A DNA stretch of 64,000 bases. Origin: Allolobophora icterica (taxonomy: Eukaryota > Annelida > Clitellata > Crassiclitellata > Lumbricidae). Position numbers and translations under genes: made by a program. The DNA lies in assembly GCA_963556255.1 (NCBI GenBank), contig OY744615.1:10472115-10536114 (forward strand), written 5' to 3'. The stretch's first letter is position 1; each line of letters opens with the position of its first letter. Below are positions 1-11,738 of this stretch, in pieces. The notes under the pieces were generated by a model. That model was not told where the DNA came from and made no database searches. It was given only the letters and a program-made list of their open reading frames with translations.

Positions 1-744
1 CGGCCCACATTTCTGCGGTCTTTGGGTTATGCATGACAGATCTACGGCTGAAGCTTACGGCGAAGTTTGCGCTTGAGAGGGTCTGCTGTGGGTCACAATC
101 ATATCGGCCATTTTACTTCCTTGATGTCTTTCGCCGAGCACGATTAGGGTGTGTGTGTCTGTTGGTATGTGTATGTAGGTGTATACATGCGTGTATGTGT
201 ATGTAGACATGTGTATGAATGTTTTTATTTAACATAGCATAACATAGCATGACACTATGTGACATAACATAGGTTTTGAGTGTGTTATAACCACTGCAAG
301 TTAACCTTGAAAGGTTAGTAGCCCATCAAAAGCTGTGATAAAGTTCACTTAGACAATCCTGTCATCCAGACCCATTCCAAACTTTACAACTCTTGCACTT
401 AACAATATCTGTCATAATGTTCCTTTTGGTTTCTTAAATGATTTCTATCTTTGGACTCGAGTTCCCTTTTTTGTCGCCAGTTCCATTGCAATGCCTATCG
501 TCCAACGATATAATCTTATAGGCTTTAATCGGATATCCTCTGCTCCTAATTTTCTGTACTATTAACTCACACCGCTTCAACCTTTCTTCATAATCCAAAT
601 CCTTGTGACGCTAAATCATTTCACTAACTCTTCTTTACATTTTCTCCAGTTATTCTGTTATGATCCAGGTATGGATATCGTACCTAGACGCGGTAATCGA
701 ACGTTGACTCACCTAGAACCTCAATGCTGCTTCTTCGTTCCTGC
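1..744. other. No gene seen; GT-rich start
   Basis: No coding exon or RNA gene is recognisable. Positions about 150-215 are a TG/TATG-rich simple stretch, followed at about 232-270 by a few copies of a CATAACATAG-like motif. The rest is unique-looking AT-rich sequence. Confidence 0.5.
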
Positions 745-752
745 TAACTGTT

Positions 753-1090
753 CAGGGCATATTTTAACTGTATAACTAGTGGGACAAATGTCCCATGCAG
801 TAGTCTTAGGATTTGTCCCAGTAGTTAGGGTGATTTGATTTGTCCCAGGCAATGTATATTTAAACTGTATAACTAGCGGGACAAATGTTGCAGGAGTTTT
901 AAGATTTGTCCCAGTAGTAAAACGCCTTGTCGCTTCCCATGGGCAAAATCCTCAAAAAGGTAGTCAAATTAAGAAGAAATTCCAAAAAAGGTCATCAAAT
1001 TTTTTTGAGATGAATTCCCCAAAAAAGGTCATCAACGAGACCCATGGCCGACTTTGTCCCAGTAGTATAAATCTGTTAAAATATGCACTG
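753..1090. mobile_element. hAT-like MITE, family 1 (338 bp)
   Basis: The ends are inverted repeats, CAGGGCATATTTTAAC at 753-768 and GTTAAAATATGCACTG at 1075-1090 (15 of 16 match). They are flanked by an exact 8-bp target duplication TAACTGTT at 745-752 and 1091-1098. An 8-bp duplication and CAG..CTG ends are hallmarks of hAT transposons. The interior repeats a motif like GGGACAAATG / TTTGTCCCAGTAG several times and has no coding capacity, so it is non-autonomous. Minus-strand pieces of the same family lie at 43105-43205 and 43856-43945. Confidence 0.88.
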
Positions 1091-1499
1091 TAACTGTTGT
1101 CCTCTTGACTATTGTTACCACCTCATAGTTTTCTATTTTTAAGAAATTGGGTCATTTCTCAGAGGAAACGTTGCACCCTGCATGAGAATTGAACTCACGA
1201 ACTCTTCAAGTTACTCAAATCAGTGTTTGAACCATGAAACTGATGCTGTGTACCTACTAGGCTACCACTTCCTACTACATATGCGCATGTGTGTACACAT
1301 GTATGGGTGTGTGCGGGTGTGTGCATATGTCTCTGTAGGTGTGCATGTGTGTGCTTAGGTGTATAGTTGTGACACTGGTGTGTGCACGTATGTGTGTGCA
1401 CGTATGTGTGTACCTGTGTCTACGTACATGTATGTGTGCCTGGGTTGGTGTGTTAAGAAGAATTTTGGACAAATAACATATTTAGGTCTGTTTGGCAAT

Positions 1500-1925
1500 G
1501 TTTCATTAGTGTGGTATGGTGTAGTATGGTATGATATGGTATGGTGTAGTGTGGTGGCATGATATGTTATATGTGGTGTGGAATGGTATTAGATATGATA
1601 TGTTACTGCACGATGTAGAATGTTATGGTGCAAAATGGCATGGTGTAGTGCGATATCATATGGTATGGTATAGTGACTGTGTGGTGGTATGATATTGTGT
1701 GGCATGGAATGGCATTACATAATGATGTGTTATGGCTTGATGTGGAATGATATGTGCAATATGGTATGTTGTAGTATGGTATGATATGGTATAGTGTGGT
1801 GGCATGATATGTTATGGTGTGGAGTGGAGTGGTGTTATATATTGTATGTCATAGTGTGAAGTGGCATGATATGGTATTATATGTTATGGTGTGGTGCACA
1901 AATAGTATGGTATCGTATGGTTTGT
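1500..1925. repeat. TATGG/GTGTGG-rich simple repeat
   Basis: An imperfect array of TATGGTGTAGTATGG-type words (GTATGGT, GATATGG, GTGTGGT) with no constant period. A shorter GTGTATGTG-rich tract precedes it at about 1270-1445. Open frames here come only from the repeat composition. Confidence 0.75.
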
Positions 1926-3128
1926 GGAAGATGCAAGGTCTCATCGGGTACTTAAGTAAAGCAGTTAGGCAATTCAGGGCAAGGTAAGGCGACTTTATTT
2001 CAGGGGATATAAGATATGGTATTTAAACAAGGAAAGATGCAAAACCCTAAGTAAGGGTAACATAATCAACCAGAAAAGGTAAGGTGAGCTAAGGTGAGAT
2101 ATGGTAAGGCAAGGTGCGTAGAACTCTCAGACAAGACCAAAGTAAAATCCTCAGTCAAGTTATGAGGTTAGATGATTTGATTAAGCAAATCGCATGTTCA
2201 GACAATCAAGTAATGTCTTAAATCATTTTATTTATTTGTTAATTGCACTTATTGCTAATGCAAGAAAAGTTGATGTGCGCTATAAAGGAGTCACAAGTCG
2301 TCACATGGAGTCCAATCAGCAGGTCTAAACTCACAATCGTTATTATAAACCAAGCGCCCAACTGAATACTACTAACAGTAATACTATTAGTTATCAATAC
2401 TATTAAAAGTACTACTACTAATAATACTACTACTACAACTACTACTACTAATAATAACCTTTAGTTATTATTTGTAATAATTATACTTATAGTAATGCTA
2501 ATAATACTACTAGGGCCTACTACTACTAATAATAATAATACTAATAGATGTAAGTTATTAGTAATTATAGTAATGCAACTATTACCAAAAATAATAATAG
2601 ACGTCAGTATTAAGACTATAATCATACTAATACTATTAATAGTAATACTAAAAATGTTAATATACGTGTTCAGTTAGTAATTTGCGATTTAAACTTACGT
2701 AGTCCTCTTAAAGCAAACTGGTATTCCTGTAAGTTGTGTTGGGTCAAAGGTGACTACTGGCTGAGACTAAACCCCAGCTCATAGGCCTATATATAGGCCA
2801 GCTGTGGGTCCATAGACTGCTTACCTGTTGTAGGCTGTCACTTGGCTATTATAATAGGCCTAGGCTACCTGAACTGCGGCTAGGCTCATTCTGTCTCTCT
2901 AACAGTCTGCATTTCTTAGTCTATGTCTGTCTGTTTGTCTGCCTCTGTTTGTATCTGTCTGTCTCTCACTGTCTCTCAGTGTCTTTCTCTGTCTCTCGCT
3001 TTCTGTCTCCTTCTCTCACCTGTGTGCATTTGGTTCCGCGTGCAGATTAGTTAGTCATTTGAACACACCAAAATGCATAATATATCCATGTGCATAATAA
3101 TGTGTTATGTGTGACAGTGAGGGAGAAT
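1926..3128. other. No gene seen; trinucleotide AT-rich tract
   Basis: Nothing codes convincingly here. About 2350-2660 is rich in ACT/AAT trinucleotides. About 2780-2880 has two TAGGCCTA palindromes, and about 2895-3010 is a CTGTCT-rich tract leading into the tetranucleotide array. Confidence 0.5.
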
Positions 3129-3318
<190 letters not shown>

Positions 3319-3829
3319 AGCAGACAGACAGAGAAAAACAATAGGAAATAGAATATGACACGTGCATACCATTCCTACATACAGACTGACAGACAGACAA
3401 ACAAGCAGACTAACGGAGAAGCAAGCGGTATAATTTGTCTGTATGCAAGCGGACAGACAGAAATACTGACAGATAGACAGGCATACAGGCAGGCAGACAA
3501 TGAAATGCATGTAAATAGATCGACAGACAAATACGCTGACAGTTAGACATATAGACAAAGAGACACAGAGACAGAGAGAGACAAGCAAGCATACGGTCAA
3601 ATGCAATGGCATGGTTTCATATTTCGAGTTCATTTATATGCTTGATGAGAGGAGGGTGTAGGTCTGCTAAGAGCCCTGCGGAGGGGGTAGTGGGCTGTTC
3701 CTGGGGTGACATCTGTTTCAGTAGGGTGGACAGAAGAGTCGGTGATGGCTTCCTATCGCTAGAACTGTCGACATCCGTAAAATGAGCGGAATACCTGATC
3801 CAGTGACCACGGTCCCACTCCAGTAGGGG

Positions 3830-4327
3830 AGAGAATTGGGAGAATAAGGACTGAAAGGAGGATAATAAGGACGAGGAGAAGGAGGACGAGGAGGAAGGAG
3901 GAGGAATAGGAAGTGGAGGAGGAAAAGGAGGTGTAGGTGGAGGAACGAAAGAGTATGATGACGAGGAGATACATGTATTTAGGAAAGGAGGAGGAAGAGG
4001 TGGAGAAAGAGAAAGAGAAGAGGAACAATAACTGAGAATGACGAAGTGGAGAGGGAGAGAAAGGAGGAAGAGGAAAAGGATGAGGAGGAGAAGTAGAAGA
4101 TGAAGGAAATGGTGAACGAAAGGAGGAGGAGGAGGAGGTGAAGGAGGAGGAGGAGGAGGAGGAGGAGGAGAACCCAGAAAAGGAGGAAAAGAAAGAAGAA
4201 CAAAGAAATGTCATGAAGAAGACAACTACGATGAAGTTGAGAACGAGGAGGAAAAGAGGATAAAGGACGTGAAGGTGAAGGAGGAGAAAGTAAAAGAGGA
4301 GAAGGTAAAGGAAGAAAAAGAAGAGAA
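3830..4327. repeat. Purine-rich (GGA)n tract
   Basis: The plus strand is almost entirely A and G, built on GGA/GAA/GAGGA words, for about 500 bp. It ends at the target duplication of the next element. Minus-strand Ser/Leu/Pro-rich frames are artefacts. Confidence 0.85.
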
Positions 4328-4336
4328 GGTACAGGA

Positions 4337-4680
4337 GCAGTGTTTAATCTAGACACCTTTCGGGGGGAAATTTCCCCCCAGGATTTATGTTCCCCCCCCA
4401 GAGACCAGAGAAATATAAAAATAAAATAATAGTTTTGAGACCACTGGGGATTTGTGTGTGTCGCAGTATGGTAATTGTAAGACCAATTCCTAAATAAAAT
4501 CATGAAAGTGAGACGAATATCTAAAAAAGTCATCAAGTTTTTTGTAAGATGAAATTTGAAGATGGATGAAATTCCCAAAAAAGTCATGTCGAAATTCAAC
4601 AATTTCCGACGCTTGTTGGTCCCCCGCAAAGCTTGTTCTTCCCCCCCCCCCCCCGAAGAGGGGGACTACGTTAAACACTG
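4337..4680. mobile_element. hAT-like MITE (344 bp)
   Basis: Inverted ends CAGTGTTTAA (4337-4346) and TTAAACACTG (4671-4680) match perfectly. A 9-bp direct repeat GTACAGGAG lies on both sides (4328-4336 and 4681-4689), most simply an 8-bp hAT duplication plus one chance base. The interior has G and C homopolymers near each end and the phrase AAAAAAGTCAT twice, which resembles the interior of the 753-1090 element. It is non-coding and inserted into the purine tract. Confidence 0.85.
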
Positions 4681-5035
4681 GTACAGGAGGAACATGAAAT
4701 GGAGGAGGATGAACAGGAGGAGGATTAAATTAAATGGGCATTAAAAGGATTAAACAGGATGAGCACCAAATGGCATGCGCAGGCACACTGCGAGGCCCTT
4801 AGGAGTGCCATTGACGATCTGTGCCAACCGCGCAGAGCAGCCCTTGTTGTTTTAAGGTCTTCCTTTGATGCCCCTAAGCTTAGTCATGTGCTCCATGGAC
4901 GAAATAATTAGGGAAGGACTCGAACGCATAACTTAAAGTTTAAAAAAATTCAATGGATGCAGGCAGGCCTCACTACCCATTCAAGATGGTTGACTGGGTT
5001 GGAGAGTTGTTTCTGCGCTGGCTTCTTCAGAGTAG

Positions 5036-5230
5036 ATGGCCTCGGCTGCGAACATTGCGGATCCTCAGTCTGTTATCTTCACCAAATATTTCACTGTTCC
5101 AGACGCCTACTTTGAGGAGGTGACGGTGGCACGCTACGACACTCTTCCAGCTGAACTAGAACCTTTGCAGCTGGCTAAACAGGGTGCATGGAACAGGCTT
5201 TCAGTAGAGAAGGATAAGCTGTCAATTTAG
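5036..5230 (+). pseudogene. Possible COX4-like fragment
   Basis: A 64-codon frame ends in the stop TAG. Its last part (ARYDTLPAELEP, then GAWNRLSVEKDKLSI) resembles the segment of cytochrome c oxidase subunit IV where a KxxW..LS.EEK..LYR pattern is expected. The stop falls exactly where that family has the tyrosine of LYR, so this would be a truncated, probably retroposed copy. Subunit IV is a nuclear-encoded inner-membrane component of complex IV. The similarity is short and judged by eye; it could be chance or part of the retroelement fragment that follows. Confidence 0.3.
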
Positions 5231-5269
5231 GCCTGCATGAGCAATCCTGTTGATCAGGCTTGACCGTTT

Positions 5270-5846
5270 GCTGCCTGTTTTCCCCACTCTGAAAATGAGC
5301 CTCTGCATTGATACCGAGGCGGTGCGAGTGGTAGTTGGTCTTCTGTTAGGCCTTGAATCTGCCACGCTCATATGTGTCAATGGAGAGATACTGTTGGCTC
5401 AACTGGTCACCACCGGCTAGTCTGTAGGCTATCTAAGGGACACTCCATCCGCCATCATACCATAAACGACATCATTTGGCGTTCAGTACAGAGTTCAGAT
5501 GTCCCAAGCACGAAGAAGCCAACGGGTCTTCTGTGGACCGATGGGAAACAGCACAATGGTGTTACCCTTGTTCCTTGGTTTACTGGTATATGACCTGGAA
5601 TGCTATATGTATACAGTGGTCCACACTTGTGCACTTCCTACTTGGTTGCACACAGCGGATCACACGTCTACCAAATATGCATTGCTGACTGCAACCCATA
5701 TGTTAATTCCAATTGCCTTTGAAACCCTTGAGCCTGCATATGCTGAGGGTGCAGAATTTTTCTCCGAGTTAAGACGTCGGATTTCGGCTGTCTCTAGAGA
5801 TCAACATGAAACTAACTTCCTTTTCCAACATCCTTCCATCTGTCCA
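5270..5846 (+). pseudogene. Decayed retroelement polyprotein C-terminus
   Basis: Read across at least two frame changes, this stretch resembles the region downstream of reverse transcriptase in a retroelement polyprotein common in invertebrate genomes. Seen in order: an IDTEAVRVVVGL segment (about 5306-5345), a GHHRLVC putative zinc-binding segment followed by RHH and NDIIWR (about 5400-5480), DVPSTKKPTGL then TDGK (about 5495-5550), and a KYALLTATHMLIPIAFETLEP segment ending in RRISAVSRD (about 5670-5805). Stops and shifts make it non-functional. The clade of the parent element cannot be named from this piece. It ends at the next MITE's target duplication. Confidence 0.5.
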
Positions 5847-6305
5847 CAGGCCCGCCGAGAGGGGCAGGGGGAGGAAATGCCCAGGGGCCCGGCGACTTTT
5901 ATGGGCCCGGGCTGGGCCAGCAATCAATTTATGAAAAATATTATATTCAGTTATCCAAAGTTTATGATTTATGCATTTTAGATAGCCTATAATATCTGAA
6001 GCTTAACTACAATCAGTTTAAACTTCAAGCATCTGAATAAAATCATTGTGGTAGGCCTATATATAAATATAGGCCTAATATTGCACAGTTGTAGGCCCTT
6101 CACGCACTTTTATTATTTCAATTTGTGTGTTTTTTCGTACGACCGTACGATATTATATTTATATAAAGCCTAAAGATATAGTTTAGAGGCCCGTAACTGC
6201 TCTGCCTAGGGCCCGTGACTATTCTGCCTAGGGGCCCGCGACAGCTCTGCCTAGGGGCCCGTGACTGCACTGCATAGGGCCCAGAATTTCGTGTCGTCGG
6301 CCCTG
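5847..6305. mobile_element. hAT-like MITE, family 3 (459 bp)
   Basis: It begins CAGGCCCGCCGAGAGG and ends CGTCGGCCCTG, giving short CAGG..CCTG inverted ends. A near-perfect 8-bp target duplication flanks it: TCTGTCCA (5839-5846) and TCTATCCA (6306-6313). The right half holds four tandem copies of a roughly 25-bp unit of the form GGGCCCGTGACTGCTCTGCCTA (6187-6290; broken here by variation between copies). A diverged reverse-oriented relative lies at 61204-61519. Confidence 0.75.
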
Positions 6306-6414
6306 TCTATCCAGCACCACAACGTCATTGCATTTCAGAGGCACGTAACCGGATGGGATGACGCCTGATTTCTCGGAGATGAACTTTTACTACTAACATT
6401 CTTTGCTCCTGAGG

Positions 6415-6416
6415 TA

Positions 6417-6502
<86 letters not shown>
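6415..6502. repeat. (TTA)n microsatellite
   Basis: Uninterrupted TTA repeat of about 88 bp. It is followed within 170 bp by a second, longer array. Confidence 0.97.
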
Positions 6503-6504
<2 letters not shown>

Positions 6505-6671
6505 TTAATTATCTGAAGCGCCATCTTAGCGTCACTCAGTCAGAGGTGGTAGTGTCCTGGAAAGGCAGATGGCATTTCCACGTTGCAGGGCCACTGAAAT
6601 CCGCTGGAACAAATACGATGTCTCCAGTGGATCGTGCGTTGAGTCCGATATCCGGCTTCCCAGCTCCATAT

Positions 6672-6802
<131 letters not shown>

Positions 6803-6949
6803 AAACATTTTTAACGCGCGCAAAGTCACACAATTTCTACCTCGAGTTATAAAATAATTATAGTGAGTCTGTTAAGACACCTTTAAATCATGTTTTTTCG
6901 ATGCTATATGTCAGTAATTTTGGCCAATCGGCCAGTCATTAGTCCATTT

Positions 6950-7340
6950 AAAGTCCGCAACCACAACAGAGGAGGAGGTAAACGCTAATCATCTTTGTTA
7001 TGACACAGCGTCGTTAAACAGGAGCTAACAACTAACCAATCGTTAGTTCAGCAGATCACAACGAACTCTTAATAAATTGTTTCCCATCGATGTTAAACTT
7101 CATCCATTGCAGGTAGATATCCTGTTAGGTTAGTTGGTGTTTAACGATGCTGTCGTAACAAATATGATTGTTTTGATATTTTCCTCCTCCTTTATCCAGG
7201 CTTCGGACTGGCACTACCAGATTACGGGCAGTGGTAGAGTTCAGCTGGTAATTCAACGAAAACGAGGAATATGTAACATGGAGAAGAAGTTGGGATCCAG
7301 AGTTTAACGACATATTATGGCATTAAGGCCGTTGACGTCT
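6950..7340. repeat. R2 and R1 dispersed repeat copies
   Basis: A forward R2 copy (GACACAGCGTCGTTAAACAGG, written here only in part as GACACAGCGTCGTTAAAC) lies at about 6965-7040. A reverse R2 copy is at about 7135-7240 (CCTCCTCCTTTATCCAGG, GACTGGCACTACCAGA). An R1 copy is at 7301-7340 (GTTTAACGACATATTATGG ... GGCCGTTGACGTC). R1 and R2 recur across the window and are compared in the findings. Confidence 0.7.
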
Positions 7341-7344
7341 GTAG

Positions 7345-8709
7345 GAATTTTTATCAGTTGTCGCCGTTCGTATGGCATGAAAAACAGGAAAAAGTTATTC
7401 AACGCTGCTAAAGGAGCAGCGATATTTATATTCATGATTCTCTGGTGATCCACGACATCTTGTGACTGACAGAACCGTTGAATTGAACTTAGTAACCACA
7501 CCTAAGTGGCATTGTATTAATGATTTAACGAAAATTCGAGATATATAGCGTAGTAAGTAAACGCTTTAAAGGTGTGTAAACATATACTATTATCAGCACT
7601 GCGCTCTGTCAATCTGTGATCAATGACGCTGGCTAACAGGAATGGACTTACTGAAGCAAAATGGGGAAGGCTACAGAGTACTTCCAAAACATTGTGGATT
7701 TGTGGTGTGGTAAATATGGAAAAGAAGCATAGGAAAAATGTAAAGAGAATAAACAGGACATCATCAGAAAGCGAAGAATGAAATGGATATGGCATTAGTT
7801 CGTTTGGACAACGATAAGCAGGGTCAACCAATTGATGAATTGGACCGAGACCATACCAACTGACCGAAGACCATCAGAGAGAAAGTATGTAGATGTCGTG
7901 GGATGATGAGACAGGAAGATTGGCGTTGAACAGAGGTCAGTGGAGAAGCTGCGTTGCCTGATGTCTACAACTGCAACCTTTAACCTTTAGAGTCTTACTT
8001 GGAACTCCACTTGGTATCTCTGGACAACTCTCTGACATGACGCAGCGCTCGTGAATAAGTTGGTGCCCTGCACCTGGCTCTGGAGTAGCGCTTTATAAAT
8101 TTCGCGATTACAATAACGAAGATTATATAGGGCAGACACAAAATTTAGTTAAATGGCGATACATACAGGAATATCAGGCTCTATTTAGATACCCTTAAAA
8201 CTTGTCTTCAGACGCTATATATTCTTCACTTCAATTCAGTCTCTAATGCAAGAGTTTGTAGGATTTGCAGCTCTTAACAAGTCAACGAAATTTAGATCAT
8301 TTGTTACTATATTGTAGTAAACAAATATATCCATTATATTAAGAGAAAAGTGTAAATTCTTCAAACTAGAATTTAACATTAAGAACTTGCTTGGTGAGGG
8401 ATGCATACAAAGTTAAGTATTCAGGCTCTTCAGCCTGGTTGGTAAAGGAAAAACGATTGGCGTCAATTATTCAGACTATTAATAATTATACTAATAATAA
8501 TAACAATACTAGTAATACTAATTGCCGTTAGTTCGTTAGTATTTACGATGTAAACTTAGAGTATTTTCATGACTGTCGATAAGAATAGAAAGTTCCTCAA
8601 CACCAGGCTTAGTAGCCTAGTTCACTAAAGAAGTCATCAAAATATTCGAGAAATTAACACCCAGATCCCTGAAAATTAGCACCCCCTTTCAACTCCTATT
8701 TCCGCCATT

Positions 8710-8712
<3 letters not shown>
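7345..8712. other. No gene seen; one SINE/LINE-type tail
   Basis: No exon is recognised. A GCGCTTTATAAAT tail motif typical of this genome's SINEs and CR1-like LINEs is at about 8089-8101, so 7930-8110 may be a degenerate SINE end. The rest is AT-rich and unclassified. Confidence 0.45.

Positions 8713-8762
<50 letters not shown>
8713..8762. repeat. (GT)n microsatellite
   Basis: Perfect GT dinucleotide run of about 50 bp. The frames that continue to about 9066 downstream show no recognisable domain. Confidence 0.95.
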
Positions 8763-8763
<1 letters not shown>

Positions 8764-9136
8764 GTTGCAAAGCGTGCGCGTAATTTATTTCAAGGAAATG
8801 TTCTAAATTTGTATGTGATCAATTGCATTTGTCTTGGGAGGAAGGCGGAGGTTGAAGAATATAATTTAGGGGGCAATGAGGGTCTGAGTTGGATGCTAAG
8901 GTCACTGATGCGTGGACTGATCGAGGATGCTGACGCCTCTGCTCTTATCAACCCTTACCAGACTTCACAGCATCCTTTGACGCCTGTCAAAGTCACTAAT
9001 GATTCGAAGGAACGCCATCTCCAGAGGCCTGGCTGCTGCTGCAGGCTGTCTCAGCGCATCCATTGAAGGTGATGAGGATGAAGAGATGACGAGCAGGAGG
9101 AGGAGAAAGAGGAGAAAGAGGATGAAGAAGAGGACA

Positions 9137-9480
<344 letters not shown>

Positions 9481-9745
9481 AGTGTACTCACTACAGCTGG
9501 CGGGGATTTTAACCCTCGACTTCTCGGTTCAAAGTCCAACACTCAAAGCAACAGACTTTCGTGCACCCTACGTAGATACTGTATTTACTTAGATTCACTC
9601 AGATATTTTATTATATCGACAGCTTCATGGGCATCAATATTTAGCATATAATGGCTGTTTATAATTATTATGCGCATATAAATGGTCAGTAGGTTTTAGA
9701 AATTGCTGTCAGGCAGTTATAAATATATATAATATTACACAGTCA

Positions 9746-9858
<113 letters not shown>

Positions 9859-10079
9859 AATGATGGTGATGATGATGATGACACTGATGCTGGTGATAAT
9901 GATTACGATGATGATGTACTTAATAGAACAAGAGAAGAAGAGCAGTTCCTTAAGCTTGCCTGAAAGGCACCATGCCATGAGTATGACGTGTTAGCGACTT
10001 CATTTTCTTAACCTCGGCATGTGAGGGCGAGCGACCAGTCCGCTCCCTCGCCGTCTCGTCATCCAACCGCCAGTAGGAT

Positions 10080-10081
<2 letters not shown>
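9859..10081. repeat. Duplicated 230-bp segment, copy 2
   Basis: Second copy of 9250-9480, bounded on both sides by (TA)n arrays. The junctions at dinucleotide repeats suggest slippage or unequal exchange between TA tracts. Confidence 0.85.

Positions 10082-10172
<91 letters not shown>
10082..10172. repeat. (TA)n microsatellite
   Basis: Perfect TA repeat of about 90 bp between duplication copy 2 and a degenerate MITE. Confidence 0.96.
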
Positions 10173-10174
<2 letters not shown>

Positions 10175-10429
10175 CAGTCTTTCTTTCTAGGAAAAAGGTT
10201 TCGGAACTGAACAATTATGGAAGGTCTTAATCGAGGGAGAAGCCGGAGGAAAAACAAAAGTGGGGTTTGTGAAGGGGTCTCGGTGAGACGCTCCCCAAGA
10301 AAATTTTTGACGTCACATTAAATTAAAAAACGTAATAATTATTCTTTTTTTAAATAACTAAATTATTTTTTAATGGCAGAAGAAAGGTGCCGGAACGCCG
10401 TTACGGAGCGTTCCGGTTGAAAAAAAGCA

Positions 10430-10430
<1 letters not shown>
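10175..10430 (-). mobile_element. Degenerate hAT-like MITE, GTTCCGG family
   Basis: Reading the minus strand, it starts GTTGCTTTTTTTCAACCGG and ends near TAGAAAGAAAGACTG. It carries the GCCGTTCCGG-type core near one end that is shared with 15787-16049 and 43634-43811. Its flanks are TA microsatellites, so a target duplication cannot be judged. Confidence 0.55.
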
Positions 10431-11254
<824 letters not shown>

Positions 11255-11259
11255 TATGT

Positions 11260-11326
11260 CAGCTGATTTGTTAGAGCGCTCGCCTTGTAACGCGGAGAGT
11301 ACCGATTCCAGCCTCCTCCCTGAGAC
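11260..11326 (+). mobile_element. tRNA-derived SINE head
   Basis: TTGTTAGAGCGCTCGCC then CGCGGAGAGTACCGATTCCAGCC looks like tRNA-derived A- and B-box remnants. The same head occurs in reverse at about 58790-58860. The body is interrupted by the next MITE and resumes at 11731 with a TATAGCGCC tail motif. Confidence 0.5.
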
Positions 11327-11730
11327 TAGAGCTGTGCCGATAAGGCTTTTAGCCGATTATTCCGATACCGCGTATAGCCGATTATTGTAATAGCCGATAC
11401 CGCGTATGAAGCCAATTATTTTATTATCGCCCAAAAACTACGCATACGACGTTGTATAAGGGCTATTAGGGAGTTTCCAGTCCTGTGTATAATAGGTCCT
11501 TGGTTTCTTCGGTGTCTGCTAAGCAGTGTAATGCTAAATGTAAATCAATAATAAGAAACTAGACATAGATACCTGTGCTCATTTTTCTATTTGTAACGAT
11601 TATTGTGCAAAAAACGTCAACTGTAAATAATTTGCATCGGCGCCGATACTTTTTCGCCGATGCCGATTATGCCGATTCCTATAATAATCGGCCCGATTAC
11701 GAATGCTCCCGATGCATCGGTACAGCTCTA
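11327..11730. mobile_element. hAT-like MITE with CCGAT repeats (404 bp)
   Basis: Ends TAGAGCTGTGCCGAT (11327-11341) and ATCGGTACAGCTCTA (11716-11730) are inverted repeats with one mismatch. The flanks CCTGAGAC (11319-11326 and 11731-11738) are an exact 8-bp target duplication. TAGAG..CTCTA ends are typical of hAT. About ten GCCGAT words cluster toward both ends, as expected of transposase-binding subterminal repeats. It is inserted in a SINE copy. Confidence 0.88.
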
Positions 11731-11738
11731 CCTGAGAC

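Noticed and set aside
3759..4629. Ser/Leu-rich membrane-protein-like frames
   Set aside because: Complement of a GGA purine tract plus a MITE.
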